A DNA stretch of 64,000 bases from Armatimonadota bacterium (GTDB lineage: Bacteria > Armatimonadota > UBA5829 > DTJY01), in the NCBI GenBank assembly GCA_023511795.1, contig JAIMAU010000009.1:1-64000 (forward strand), written 5' to 3'. Shown here one piece after another: positions 43,029 through 52,541 of the stretch. The position numbers and the translations under genes were made by a program. Numbering within the stretch: position 1 is the first letter of the stretch; each line of letters begins with the position of its first letter. A model generated the notes under the pieces. That model made no database searches. It was not told where the DNA came from and saw nothing but the letters and a program-made list of their open reading frames with translations.

Positions 43029-43715
43029 ATGAAGAACAGTTTTCTAGTACTGGCAATCGGTTCATTGCTTGTATGTGCCTATTTAGGAATAGCAAGCGCT
43101 GCTCCTTCGTTCTTTAGCACTTCAGGCAATATATTAACGCCAGATGACACACTTTTGTCGACGGGAGGTTTTAGCGCCAACTACCACGCCATCGAGATCG
43201 AGGATACCGACCAGACGCAAACAATTATAGGTGCCAATGTTGGGGTTACACCCTCGCTTGAATTAGGGGTTGCAAGGGTTGACTTTGATAACGGAAACGA
43301 GGAAACTATCATCAATGGCAAATACCTGCTGTTCCCCGAGACGGCAGTGAGGCCCTCATTGGTCCTAGGTGTATTAGACCTGGGCGGAGAGCTCGATCCA
43401 GATGACGATCCTGGCATCTATGTACTGCTGGGTAAGAACCTTACGCCGATGGCTTCGGATATCGCCGGCGAGCCCTCAAAGCCTCTGAGGGGCGTCATAG
43501 GGTTTGGTACAGGTTACTTTGACGGATTGTTTGGGGCTTTGGACTGGACAATCAGCCAGCGGATGAGCCTAATGGCTGAATACATTGACACAGGCGATGC
43601 CCAGTTCAATGTGGGCATTAGGTTTGCGTTGACAGACACGCTTCGCGGCGATGTGGCCTTGATTGATGGCGATGATTTAGGATTCGGAATTAGCTTCACA
43701 AAGATGGGGCTTTAA
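43029..43715 (+). CDS. Secreted beta-rich protein, YjbH-like barrel family
   Basis: The 228-residue protein has a signal peptide (VLAIGSLLVCAYLGIASA) and a mature part made of alternating polar and hydrophobic residues: FFSTSGNILTPDDTLLSTGG, SANYHAIE, TIIGANVGVTPSLELGVAR and GIRFALTDTLRGDVALIDGD at the C-end. It resembles a small YjbH/OM-barrel-like module. TGNI-TPDD-LL at the start is typical of such proteins. A specific role is unknown; an outer-membrane location is inferred. Preceded by AAAAGGAG. It ends at a strong terminator. Confidence 0.75.
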   Translation: MKNSFLVLAIGSLLVCAYLGIASAAPSFFSTSGNILTPDDTLLSTGGFSANYHAIEIEDTDQTQTIIGANVGVTPSLELGVARVDFDNGNEETIINGKYLLFPETAVRPSLVLGVLDLGGELDPDDDPGIYVLLGKNLTPMASDIAGEPSKPLRGVIGFGTGYFDGLFGALDWTISQRMSLMAEYIDTGDAQFNVGIRFALTDTLRGDVALIDGDDLGFGISFTKMGL

Positions 43716-43748
43716 GCTGATTTACTAAGCGCAGATTAGCTTTCTTAT

Positions 43749-43789
43749 CCTCTGTTGTGGTGGCGCAAGAAATGCTGCTACAACAGAGG
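43749..43789 (+). terminator. Intrinsic terminator
   Basis: CCTCTGTTGT (43749-43758) pairs perfectly with ACAACAGAGG (43780-43789), and the stem extends inward with G-U pairs to about 16 bp, with a nine-nt loop at 43765-43773. AAATTTTATTT follows. Confidence 0.8.
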
Positions 43790-43891
43790 AAATTTTATTT
43801 ATGGGGGGTTTTATCCACTTTGACTTCAAATATCTTAAATGTAAGTTACTTTTGAATTATGAAGGCTTCCGATGATTACCCAAAAGGTTAC

Positions 43892-43919
43892 TTGACTTTT
43901 TTGTTCTTAGCGTTATAAT
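43892..43919 (+). promoter_or_regulatory. Strong sigma-70 type promoter of the amidase
   Basis: TTGACT (43892-43897) and a perfect TATAAT (43914-43919) are separated by 16 bases. Transcription would start near 43926, about 110 nt before ATG 44036. Confidence 0.75.
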
Positions 43920-44035
43920 TCATGTAAGTTCGCTAGCGTACCACAGAGTCGTTTTTTTGTTTCTGCATCCGAAACATCCCATGGCCACCACGATTCCGTT
44001 TGGTACGAGCGGAAAATTTCATGGGAGGGATGCGC

Positions 44036-47000
44036 ATGAAAGACTTGTGTCTTTCGCCATGGCGAGTAGTGCTATCAGCACTACTTGGGTGCCTCTGCAT
44101 TGCCAGTGGTGCCCTAGCCGGACCGGTAGCCTATATTGATGGTGGTGGAGAAATTTTCGTAACCAACCATCCCAAAGCAGTGGACGCGGTCTCGGCACTT
44201 TCTCTACTATCCTCACCACCTCCGAATACGCCATTTACTCCAGCATTGACCTCGGCGGTGCCTCCTGGCACTAAGCTCCTTGATTTCAGGATTGAGGGGG
44301 ATAAAGCGGTTGTCAATTTCTCCCGAGGAATTTTGGTGCACGAACTTACGGAGGAAAGGCTTGCAGGCATCTTCGATCAGGTGAAAGCTACCCTTTGGAA
44401 TTATGGCTTTCAGGGAGAAGTCGCCGTGAATGTCGAGGGTACTCCGCTAGCAGAGTATGTTGCACCTACACCTGTTATAGAGCCTCGCAAGGAGGCTCGC
44501 GTATTAGGATTGGGAGGCCGCAGCATCACCCTATCGCCTGGGCACGGTTGGTTTTGGAATGGCAGTGGCTGGTATACTCAGCGGCCTGTATACTGCTCGC
44601 CACTAAACGAAGAAGATTTCCACAATCTTGAAATCTGCCAGTACATCCAGACCTATTTGGCACAGGATGGCATGACTGTCAAGATGGTGCGCTGTACAGA
44701 CAAGAACTATGGCACTTGCTCGTACAGTGGCAAGCCTTGGTGGCAGATGGCAGCTTGCTACTGGCTTCAGCACGTTGGCTATCCATGTAGCGTATATGGA
44801 AGCTATAGTGGGTGTTCACTTGGAGACGGCGCTACTGAGATTAACGATGACATTCGCTCCAGGCCGCTTGCTTCGGATTACGACGGCACAGACATTTATA
44901 TCTCGCTACATACAAATGGATACCAAGGCGACTGCTATGGTCCTTCTTGTCCTACGGGCACAATCACCTATTACGACTGCAGCACAGAGCATGCAAACTG
45001 GTGCACGGTGAGCCAGAATCTCGCCAATGCGGTACACGACAATTTGATTGATACTATTAGGAACAAGATTCCAATCAGCGACTGGACGAACCGCGGCAAA
45101 GCGAACTCTAACGGTGCGTATGGTGAGATTCGGATTCCGGACAGGGCGGCGATTTTGATTGAGCTAGCTTTTCATGACACATGCGACAGGGATGCTGTTT
45201 ATCTGAGGGACAATTTCTTCAGGTCTGCATGTGCGTGGGGCATTTACAAGGGTGTTTGTGCGTATTTTGGTCAGACCCCAACTTGGGATTTCTACTCTGA
45301 CCAGCTAGTTAGCCACACCATTCCAAGTACAATGAGTCCAGGCGAAACAAGGTCGGTTAGCATTACCTTCCGGAATAGGGGTGTTTTGTGGACTGAGGCG
45401 AAAGCCATCAGGCTGGGTGCAGTAGGCGATTCCGACCCATTCACGACTCAGACTCGGCACACTATATCTGGCGAGGTTGGGCCTAATCAGACATACACAT
45501 GGACATTCAACCTGACTGCTCCAACAACGCCAGGCACCTACACCACCGACTGGCGCATGGTCCGCGATGGCGTTACCTGGTTCGGTGCCACATGCTCGCA
45601 GACCATTAATGTTGTTGCTAGTGATAGCCAAGCGCCTTCAGTGCCTACAAACCTGTCAGCAACGGTAAAATCGCCAAGCCGGATAGATTTAGCGTGGAAT
45701 GCTTCGACAGATAACATAGGTGTTACGGGTTACAAGATTTATCGCAATGGCGGGCAAATCGGAACCTCGGCTTCGACGAGCTATGTAGATTCATCCTGTT
45801 CAGCGAACACAAGCTACACATACACGGTAGCGGCTTATGATGCAGCTGGGAACACGTCTGGACAGAGTAGTCCGGCCTTTGCTACCACTCCGCCAAGCGA
45901 GATAGTTATTGATAACCCATCATGCGAGCTTTCGGGCGTGTGGAGTACGGGAACTTCAGCTACTGACAAGTATGGTGCAGATTATTATTTTGCAAGTAGC
46001 GCTGTGAGTGAGGGCAAGACTGCGACCTGGCGGCCAAACTTTGCTTTTGGTGGAAGCTATGATGTTTACGCCTGGTGGCCCGCTGGAACGAACCGAGCGC
46101 CGAATGCGCCATACACAGTTGCTTGGAGTGGCGGCTCGCAGGTTGTTCAAGTGAACCAGCAGAGCAGCGGTGGACAATGGAACTCCTTAGTCTCCAGCAA
46201 GACATTTGCCATGGGTACTGGTGGCTACGTAAGGCTAAGCAATGGCACTGGCCAGACGGGTTATGTTGTCATGGCGGATGCTGTCCGCTGGGTAACGCTT
46301 TCGGTCGACACTGTTGCGCCAAGCGTCCCAACAAACGTTGCGGCGAATCCGGTGTCTTGCACACAGATAAACTTAACGTGGAATGCTTCGACGGATAACG
46401 TCGCCATTGGTGGTTATAAGATTTACCGGAATGGCGTGCAGGTTGGGACAAGTGCCGCAACTAGTTATTCCGACACCGATTGTTCACCGGGCACGACTTA
46501 TACCTACCGTGTAAGTGCGTACGACACAGCGGGCAATGAGTCAGCACAAAGTAGCCAAGTTGCTGCAACCACACCTGGTGATACGACTGCGCCTAGCGTG
46601 CCAACCAACCTGAGTGCCAATGCAGTTTCCGGTACACAGGTAGATTTGACTTGGACTGCATCAACAGACAACATTGGTGTAGCGGGGTATAAAATCTATA
46701 GAAATGGCGGCCAAATTGGCACTAGTTCGAGCACTTCATATTCGGACACTACCTGCAGTCCTGGCCAGAGTTATACCTACGAGGTGTCGGCATATGATGC
46801 TGCTAGCAATGAATCTGCTAAAAGCACACCCGCTTCAGTAACTACTCCTGGCGTTGACACGATTGCGCCGAGTGTACCGACGAACTTGAGTGCGACGGCT
46901 GTTTCAGGGACGCAGGTAGACTTAAGCTGGACGGCGTCTACGGACAATGTAGGTGTAGTTGGCTACAAGGTATACAGGAATGGGGTACAGGTAGGCACTA

Positions 47001-48775
47001 GTACAGGCACGAGTTACTCTGACACAGGGTGTGTGCCGGCTACCAGTTACACCTACGAGGTATCTGCGTATGATGCGGCTTCGAACGAGTCAGCGAAGAG
47101 CGCGCCTGCGACTGTAGTCACGCCTGACACAATTGCGCCGAGTGTGCCGACGAATCTCCAGGCGAGCGCTGTTTCTCAGACGCAAATCAACCTAAGCTGG
47201 ACGGCGTCTACGGACAATGTCGGCATAATAGGTTACAAGATTTATCGCAATGGTGCGCAGATTGCTACTTCAACTACAACTAGCTACTCTGATACGACTT
47301 GCGAGTCTTACACAACCTATACTTACAGGGTAAGTGCATATGATGGTTCGAACAATGAGTCAGGTCTAAGCAACCAGGCAACGGCAACCACATTGCCTTA
47401 CACGGACATAATCCTAGACAACAACGTGGCTGTATATGTTGGCACTTGGTTTACAGGTACTTCAGCCACTGATAAGTATGGGTCAGACTATCGGTATGGC
47501 ACGACGGACACAGTAGAGAGCCGAACAGCCACGTGGACGCCGGACATTGACATCTCCGGTTACTATACGGTTTATGCCTGGTGGCCGCAGGGCAGCAACA
47601 GGTCTTCGGCTGCTCCTTACACTATCTACTGGGACGGCGGATCGCAAACAGTTGCAGTTAACCAAAAGACTAACGGCGGCATGTGGAACACCCTTGTTAC
47701 GAACAAGAGGTTCCTGGCAGGAACAGGGCAGTCCGTCAAATTAAGCAACAACACTGGCGAGGCGTCGCTGAACGTCATGGCAGACGCAGTGCGATTTTTG
47801 CTAGTTTCAGACGACCTGACGCCGCCGAGCGTGCCGAGCAATGTGTCAGCCGTTGGGGTCTCTGCTTCGCAGGTCAACGTGAGTTGGACGGCTTCAACAG
47901 ATAACGTTGGAGTTAGCGGATACAAGGTGTACCGCAATGGGGTTCAGGTGGCGACAACTGCTAGCACTTCCTACTCTGATACAGGGCTTAGTGAGCTAAC
48001 TACCTACACATATGAAGTGTCGGCTTATGATGCTATGGGGAACGAGTCGGCAAAGAGCGCCCAAGCCACTGGTACTACCCTCGACGGTACTCCGCCAAGT
48101 GTTCCGAGCGGTGTAACTGCGACAGCTGTTGGTCCTCAGCGAATTAATCTTACTTGGACGGCTTCGACAGACAACGTGGGAGTAGCAGGCTACAAGGTCT
48201 ACAGGAATGGCAGCTACATAGGCTATACAGCGAGCACCAGTTATTCTGACGGAGGACTTTCACCGAGCACATCATATACCTACACTATATCGGCATATGA
48301 CGCTGCTAGCAATGAGTCTTCTCAGAGTAGTGGGGCATCGGCAACGACGCCTGGGTATGCTAATGTCATTGTAGACAACCCTGCATGCGTGTTCACAGGA
48401 GTCTGGACGACAGCTACCGCATCCACCGATAAGTATGGTTCAGACTATGCCTATGCGAGCACTGCGGTGAGCGAGGGCAAGACGGCAAAGTGGATTCCAA
48501 GCATTCCATACAGCGGCAACTACGATACTTATATTTGGTATCCGCAGGGCAGTAATAGAGCTACCAACGCGCCATTTACCCTTTATTGGGATGGCGGTTC
48601 GCAGACTGTCGCCTGGAATCAGCAGACAAACGGTGGTGCGTGGAGACTGCTGCTCGGGAATAAGCACTTCGTTGCGGGAACGAGCTGCTACTTGAAGCTC
48701 GGCAATGGCACTGGTGCAACTGGTTCTATCGTTGTCGCTGATGGCGCGAGGTTCCAACAAATAAGCGGTGACTAA
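44036..48775 (+). CDS. Modular N-acetylmuramoyl-L-alanine amidase with GerMN, FN3 and golvesin-like domains
   Basis: The 1579-residue exported protein has a signal peptide (VLSALLGCLCIASGALA) and a GerMN-like domain at about 30-140. The Amidase_3 catalytic domain at about 160-400 has zinc ligands SPGHG (about 169), NEED (about 191) and SLHTNG (about 290), and the catalytic Glu in IELAFHD (about 375). An NBR1-Ig-like domain follows at about 415-530. Then come seven FN3 repeats and three golvesin-C-like domains in the order FN3, golvesin, FN3 x4, golvesin, FN3 x2, golvesin. It should cleave the peptide from glycan strands. ATG 44036 has GGGAGGG six bases upstream (earlier TTG 44000 rejected). 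Residue numbers are approximate. Confidence 0.9.
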   Translation: MKDLCLSPWRVVLSALLGCLCIASGALAGPVAYIDGGGEIFVTNHPKAVDAVSALSLLSSPPPNTPFTPALTSAVPPGTKLLDFRIEGDKAVVNFSRGILVHELTEERLAGIFDQVKATLWNYGFQGEVAVNVEGTPLAEYVAPTPVIEPRKEARVLGLGGRSITLSPGHGWFWNGSGWYTQRPVYCSPLNEEDFHNLEICQYIQTYLAQDGMTVKMVRCTDKNYGTCSYSGKPWWQMAACYWLQHVGYPCSVYGSYSGCSLGDGATEINDDIRSRPLASDYDGTDIYISLHTNGYQGDCYGPSCPTGTITYYDCSTEHANWCTVSQNLANAVHDNLIDTIRNKIPISDWTNRGKANSNGAYGEIRIPDRAAILIELAFHDTCDRDAVYLRDNFFRSACAWGIYKGVCAYFGQTPTWDFYSDQLVSHTIPSTMSPGETRSVSITFRNRGVLWTEAKAIRLGAVGDSDPFTTQTRHTISGEVGPNQTYTWTFNLTAPTTPGTYTTDWRMVRDGVTWFGATCSQTINVVASDSQAPSVPTNLSATVKSPSRIDLAWNASTDNIGVTGYKIYRNGGQIGTSASTSYVDSSCSANTSYTYTVAAYDAAGNTSGQSSPAFATTPPSEIVIDNPSCELSGVWSTGTSATDKYGADYYFASSAVSEGKTATWRPNFAFGGSYDVYAWWPAGTNRAPNAPYTVAWSGGSQVVQVNQQSSGGQWNSLVSSKTFAMGTGGYVRLSNGTGQTGYVVMADAVRWVTLSVDTVAPSVPTNVAANPVSCTQINLTWNASTDNVAIGGYKIYRNGVQVGTSAATSYSDTDCSPGTTYTYRVSAYDTAGNESAQSSQVAATTPGDTTAPSVPTNLSANAVSGTQVDLTWTASTDNIGVAGYKIYRNGGQIGTSSSTSYSDTTCSPGQSYTYEVSAYDAASNESAKSTPASVTTPGVDTIAPSVPTNLSATAVSGTQVDLSWTASTDNVGVVGYKVYRNGVQVGTSTGTSYSDTGCVPATSYTYEVSAYDAASNESAKSAPATVVTPDTIAPSVPTNLQASAVSQTQINLSWTASTDNVGIIGYKIYRNGAQIATSTTTSYSDTTCESYTTYTYRVSAYDGSNNESGLSNQATATTLPYTDIILDNNVAVYVGTWFTGTSATDKYGSDYRYGTTDTVESRTATWTPDIDISGYYTVYAWWPQGSNRSSAAPYTIYWDGGSQTVAVNQKTNGGMWNTLVTNKRFLAGTGQSVKLSNNTGEASLNVMADAVRFLLVSDDLTPPSVPSNVSAVGVSASQVNVSWTASTDNVGVSGYKVYRNGVQVATTASTSYSDTGLSELTTYTYEVSAYDAMGNESAKSAQATGTTLDGTPPSVPSGVTATAVGPQRINLTWTASTDNVGVAGYKVYRNGSYIGYTASTSYSDGGLSPSTSYTYTISAYDAASNESSQSSGASATTPGYANVIVDNPACVFTGVWTTATASTDKYGSDYAYASTAVSEGKTAKWIPSIPYSGNYDTYIWYPQGSNRATNAPFTLYWDGGSQTVAWNQQTNGGAWRLLLGNKHFVAGTSCYLKLGNGTGATGSIVVADGARFQQISGD
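46860..47400 (+). repeat. Near-identical 270-bp FN3 DNA repeats
   Basis: Adjacent FN3 modules inside the amidase share long identical DNA. For example, 28 bases at 46923-46950 recur at 47193-47220, an exact 270-bp (90-codon) offset, and the segment beginning GCGCCGAGTGT is repeated at the same offset. This indicates recent duplication or gene conversion inside the gene. Confidence 0.7.
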
Positions 48776-48826
48776 TTGCTAGACTGACCGCTAGGTACGG
48801 TATGCTAGTGCCGGTCTCCTGACTCA

Positions 48827-48857
48827 AAGGGGCGGAGGCTATTGTTCTCTGCCCCTT
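48827..48857 (+). terminator. Intrinsic terminator after amidase gene
   Basis: AAGGGGCGGAG (48827-48837) pairs with CTCTGCCCCTT (48847-48857), 11 bp with one G-U pair, nine-nt loop, followed by GTTTATT. Confidence 0.75.
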
Positions 48858-48996
48858 GTTTATTAATAGGTGAAAAACTGCATAGGGTTTGCTAATAAGA
48901 GTTGACAATCGGGTAGCATTGGATGGTATTATTACCTCACCATTTCTCAACAGAACCGGCATTCTGCCGCGATTAGATTTGGAGGAAATAATTAAA

Positions 48997-49998
48997 ATGA
49001 TAGTGCACGTAAAAGACCAGTTAGCAAAAGGCACGTTTCTCACTTATCGGCCTGAAATTAAGGTAATCGATTGCACCATACGCGACGGCGGCTTAATCAA
49101 TGACCATCAGTTTGATGATAACTTCGTTAAGGCAGTTTACAACACATGTGTCGAAGCCGGCATTGACGTCATGGAGATTGGCTATAAGGCAGACAAGAAA
49201 ATATTTGCCCCGTCGCAATTTGGTAAATGGAAATACTGTGATGAAGACGACGTCCGCCGAATTGTGGGCGACAATCCTACCAATCTTCTATTAGCCGTAA
49301 TGGCAGATGCTGAACGGACAGATTACCATAATGACATCCCGCCTAAGGATAAGAGCGTAATAGACATCATTCGCGTTGCCACATATATCCACCAACTTCC
49401 CACAGCGCTTGATATGGTAAAAGATGCAGTTGATAAAGGCTATCTTGCAACCTTGAACCTAATGGCGGTCTCCACGGTCCAAGAGCGAGAGCTCGAAGAG
49501 GCTCTTACCTTGATGGCAGACTCGGGTGCGTGTGCTATCTATATTGTCGATAGCTTTGGGGCATACTATTCGGAGCAAATTCGCGACCTAACAATCCAGT
49601 ATCTAAGGGCTGTCGAAGGCAAGGGTGTCGAAGTTGGCATCCACGCACACAATAACCAAATGCTTGCTTATGCGAACACAATCGAGGCGCTAATTGTTGG
49701 TGCAAACTATCTGGACGCTACTATTAATGGAATGGGCCGCGGAGCAGGTAACTGTCCTCTTGAATTACTAATTGGATTCCTCAAAAACCCAAAATTCCAA
49801 CTTAGGCCAGTCCTGAAATGCATTCAGGAAGTCTTTCTTCCGCTTGAAAAGGAAGGCAAGATGGAATGGGGCTATCGGATACCCTACATGATTACCGGGC
49901 AGTTGAATATTCACCCGCGTGCGGCAATAAAAATGCGTGCTGGTAACGACCCCGACGATTATGTATCATTCTATGACCAAATGATAGAGGAGCAGTAA
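48997..49998 (+). CDS. DRE-TIM metallolyase (hydroxy-oxovalerate aldolase-like)
   Basis: The 333-residue TIM-barrel enzyme opens its domain with IKVIDCTIRDGGLINDHQFD. DCTIRDGG matches the DRE motif in which Asp binds metal and Arg is catalytic. GVEVGIHAHNNQMLAYANTI has the HxH metal ligands, and ATINGMGRGAGNCPLELLIG is the conserved late motif of DmpG/HMG-CoA-lyase-like aldolases. It lacks the C-terminal domain of DmpG. A 4-hydroxy-2-oxoacid aldolase reaction is plausible; the substrate is not known. ATG 48997 with GGAGG about 11 bases upstream is chosen; the frame could start earlier at 48889. Confidence 0.85.
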   Translation: MIVHVKDQLAKGTFLTYRPEIKVIDCTIRDGGLINDHQFDDNFVKAVYNTCVEAGIDVMEIGYKADKKIFAPSQFGKWKYCDEDDVRRIVGDNPTNLLLAVMADAERTDYHNDIPPKDKSVIDIIRVATYIHQLPTALDMVKDAVDKGYLATLNLMAVSTVQERELEEALTLMADSGACAIYIVDSFGAYYSEQIRDLTIQYLRAVEGKGVEVGIHAHNNQMLAYANTIEALIVGANYLDATINGMGRGAGNCPLELLIGFLKNPKFQLRPVLKCIQEVFLPLEKEGKMEWGYRIPYMITGQLNIHPRAAIKMRAGNDPDDYVSFYDQMIEEQ

Positions 49999-50338
49999 GT
50001 TAAGACAGAAGATGGATCATTAGCACGGTCTCTGGGGACGATGTAGATGGCTGATTTTTACTTGCGCTGACCCTGTGGCCAAAATAGGGCTGGTTTGAAT
50101 TAGCTGTGCTATAGTCTTTCTGTAAGGTTTTTAAGATTTTTCCGTGGGAGGCTTGCAATCCCACGGATTTTTTTGCAATTTTCGATTTATACTAATTTTT
50201 GCAATGTTGGGTTCCTCTTTATCTGCTTTCTAGATTCGTTTCTTGCTTACAAATATGTGTAAATATCCAGTCACAAGGGTATAAAAGTTATAATCGATTG
50301 TCACATAAGACAAAGCTTGCTGGAAAGAGCACAAAGCG
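49999..50338. other. 340-base intergenic region
   Basis: A strong terminator at 50142-50174 ends the aldolase transcript. A TATAAT at 50289-50294 lies 44 bases before the next ATG but has no good -35 partner. No gene, repeat or RNA is otherwise seen in the stretch. Confidence 0.55.
50142..50174 (+). terminator. Intrinsic terminator with seven Ts
   Basis: CCGTGGGA (50142-50149) and TCCCACGG (50159-50166) form a perfect 8-bp stem with a nine-nt loop, followed by A and then seven Ts. Confidence 0.9.
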
Positions 50339-51502
50339 ATGAGGTTGTTCAGCGTACCTGCAGATTTCCAAGAGACCACAATTGATAAATATCACGAGTT
50401 AAATTCACGCTGTGAAAACGCAAAAGTAGAAGAAACCTATGGCCAAATCACTGGTGGACTCCTAACAAGCTCGGGCCGTGGTTCATGTAGACTTCCAAGC
50501 GTAAACCTCACAAGCTTAGCGCATTATATTTCCTACTCAGCAGACCGCGGGATTGAATTCAACTATATCTTTAATGCTTCTTGCCTTGGAAATATTGAAT
50601 TCACAAAATCGGGTTTCGAAAGTGTTAATCATTTTCTAGGGAGTCTATGGGATGCCGGGGTCCGTCGGCTTACCGTTACCCTTCCACAGCTAATATTGCT
50701 AGTCCAAGACTCTGGATACCCGTTTGAAATCAAACTCTCCACCATCTGCCAGGTAAATTCGCCAGACAAGGCTGCTTTTTGGAAAAGACAGGGGATAGAC
50801 AGGATAGTGATTGACGAGGACATTACCCGCGACTTTCGGCGAATCCGTCAAATCAGCCAAATTGTAGGCGATGGCGTGGAAATAATAGCGAACAGTGCTT
50901 GCTTAAGGAATTGTCCCTACAAAATGTTCCATTATAACCATGAGTCACATTTTCCAATAGTAAATCAGGATGAACAGAAATTTTACGAGCGAAAGTGTTT
51001 TTTAAACAAAGCCGATGACTGGACAAATCCAATTAGATTAAATTGGATTAGGCCGGAGGACCTTGGCTATTACGAGAGTGTTGGTGTTAGGCGTTTCAAA
51101 ATTCAAGGACGCCAGGCTGTTTTAGAAGGCGACCCTCTTAGGACGGTTGAGGCATATATGAGAGGTAGCTATTCCGGTGATCTCTTTGGGCTCATCAACA
51201 TGTTTATGCCTTATATCGCGAAGAATACTTATCAACCATATGTTGATAATAGCAAGCTCGAAGGATTTATAGCTCCGTTTTTCAATGACCCGAACCACTG
51301 CACTGGTGATTGCGATAAGTGCGGTTATTGTGAGGCATTCGCAGAACTCAGCATTGATAGAGCGAGCGCTGAAGAAATGCGCATGCGTGTTCTTAAGAAT
51401 ATGGGCAACTATCAATTTTTTGGTGCTTGTTACAATAAGGCTCCTTCTCAGACGTTTGCAAGTCGGGTCATGCAAAAAGCTCGCAAAGTGATCGGGGTGT
51501 AG
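50339..51502 (+). CDS. U32-like cysteine-rich TIM-barrel protein
   Basis: The 387-residue protein has a TIM-like first part (KLSTICQVNSPDKAAFWKRQ and GIDRIVIDEDITRDFRRIRQ). A conserved Cys pattern follows: SACLRNCPYKMFHYNHESH at about 198, KCFLN at about 219, and CTGDCDKCGYC near 321-331. This matches the layout of peptidase-U32 family proteins, whose cysteines ligate a 4Fe-4S cluster in the RlhA/UbiU/TrhP branch, where they act in hydroxylation or similar redox chemistry. Assigning protease activity would be unsafe. The substrate is unknown. It follows the aldolase gene by 340 bases and may be independent of it. Confidence 0.78.
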   Translation: MRLFSVPADFQETTIDKYHELNSRCENAKVEETYGQITGGLLTSSGRGSCRLPSVNLTSLAHYISYSADRGIEFNYIFNASCLGNIEFTKSGFESVNHFLGSLWDAGVRRLTVTLPQLILLVQDSGYPFEIKLSTICQVNSPDKAAFWKRQGIDRIVIDEDITRDFRRIRQISQIVGDGVEIIANSACLRNCPYKMFHYNHESHFPIVNQDEQKFYERKCFLNKADDWTNPIRLNWIRPEDLGYYESVGVRRFKIQGRQAVLEGDPLRTVEAYMRGSYSGDLFGLINMFMPYIAKNTYQPYVDNSKLEGFIAPFFNDPNHCTGDCDKCGYCEAFAELSIDRASAEEMRMRVLKNMGNYQFFGACYNKAPSQTFASRVMQKARKVIGV

Positions 51503-51790
51503 AACCTGCTAATGTACCATTGCCTCATATCACAAGCAGGATTTGGCAACCCCGTTTGTTTTTTTATCGCTTCTACCCTTACCTCGCCCGACAAGATTGT
51601 CTTCATTAGCTTATTTTCTGCGTTTGAAGTGGGATAAGCAATAAATAATTTACAATGGTAGTGCAAATTTCCTTACAAGTTTAGCGAGAGTTAGAGGCAA
51701 TCGTTTCTTTCTGCAGAAATATTGCGCTATAAAAGGAGTGGCATTATTGACTGATTAATAATTTTAAAAATGCAGATTGGGGGAAGTATA

Positions 51791-52495
51791 ATGCCTGAAA
51801 ACAATATCGCGCCAGAAGAAGTACTTAATGTAAATCGGAAGTGGCTGCCGCCCGAGCCACATCTTTCTAAAGTCATCGAGGCTGTGCAGAAGGGCTCCGC
51901 GCATATTGAGAACCGCGGCCATGGTGAAGCTCCTTTGCTTGTCTTCGAGGACGGTGGTGTAATTGAGCTCCCCAAAGCTCGCTATGAGAACACATACCGA
52001 GGGATGCAGCTAGTATCCGCGCCGGAGGCCACGCAGATGGGGCAGACAACAAAGCACCGTGATGTGTGCGGCTGTGTAGATGAGATGAAGGGAATTTTGC
52101 GTGATAATCCTGACTCCCTAATCGGTGACCCACATAAATTTGACCAATTGTTGGATGATGCGCTCTATATGATCTCGCGAATGAGCAAGCGCGAAGATGA
52201 ATATCGGAAATTCATTACCGATGTTGTATCCGCATGCATGAATATTCCTCATGCTCCTGACCCGAAGATGGCTTCAAGTGCCGCGGAGGAAATTAAAAAC
52301 ATCCTATACAACCACCCAGAAGATGGTCGGAAATATGCAGATCTTCTTAATCAACTTGCGGAGGATGTGCGATGGGTTGCCTCGAATCAGGAGCGCGTTC
52401 TCCGGGAGTACAAACATATTGCCCTCAAGATTTTTGCTCTTTACAAGTCGGTAAAAGGAGCAAGAAATTGGGATAAAGAAGAAGCCGAGTGCTGA
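51791..52495 (+). CDS. Hypothetical soluble protein
   Basis: This 234-residue protein is of no recognised family. It is rich in Glu, Lys and Asp with no signal peptide or membrane segment. Residues about 95-190 look helical (QLLDDALYMISRMSKREDE) and the final 40 residues may form a coiled coil (LLNQLAEDVRWVASNQERVL). ATG 51791 has GGGGGAAG six bases upstream; the earlier ATG 51770 has none. It is 46 bases ahead of the rhomboid gene and may be co-transcribed. Two lone cysteines (CGC at about 93-95) are present, which could bind metal. Confidence 0.7.
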   Translation: MPENNIAPEEVLNVNRKWLPPEPHLSKVIEAVQKGSAHIENRGHGEAPLLVFEDGGVIELPKARYENTYRGMQLVSAPEATQMGQTTKHRDVCGCVDEMKGILRDNPDSLIGDPHKFDQLLDDALYMISRMSKREDEYRKFITDVVSACMNIPHAPDPKMASSAAEEIKNILYNHPEDGRKYADLLNQLAEDVRWVASNQERVLREYKHIALKIFALYKSVKGARNWDKEEAEC

Positions 52496-52541
52496 AAACT
52501 GATTTCAGATCTTTGGTTTGTTCGATTAGAGGGAACGCAGC

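Larger units (their letters stand above)
43716..44035. other. 320-base intergenic region with terminator and promoter
   Basis: It contains the terminator at 43749-43789 for the upstream gene and the promoter at 43892-43919 for the amidase. The stretch between (43790-43890) and the 116-base leader (43920-44035) show no other recognisable element. Confidence 0.6.

Noticed and set aside
44000-44035. Earlier amidase start at TTG 44000
   Set aside because: GGGAGGG at 44023-44029 serves ATG 44036, which starts the signal peptide directly.
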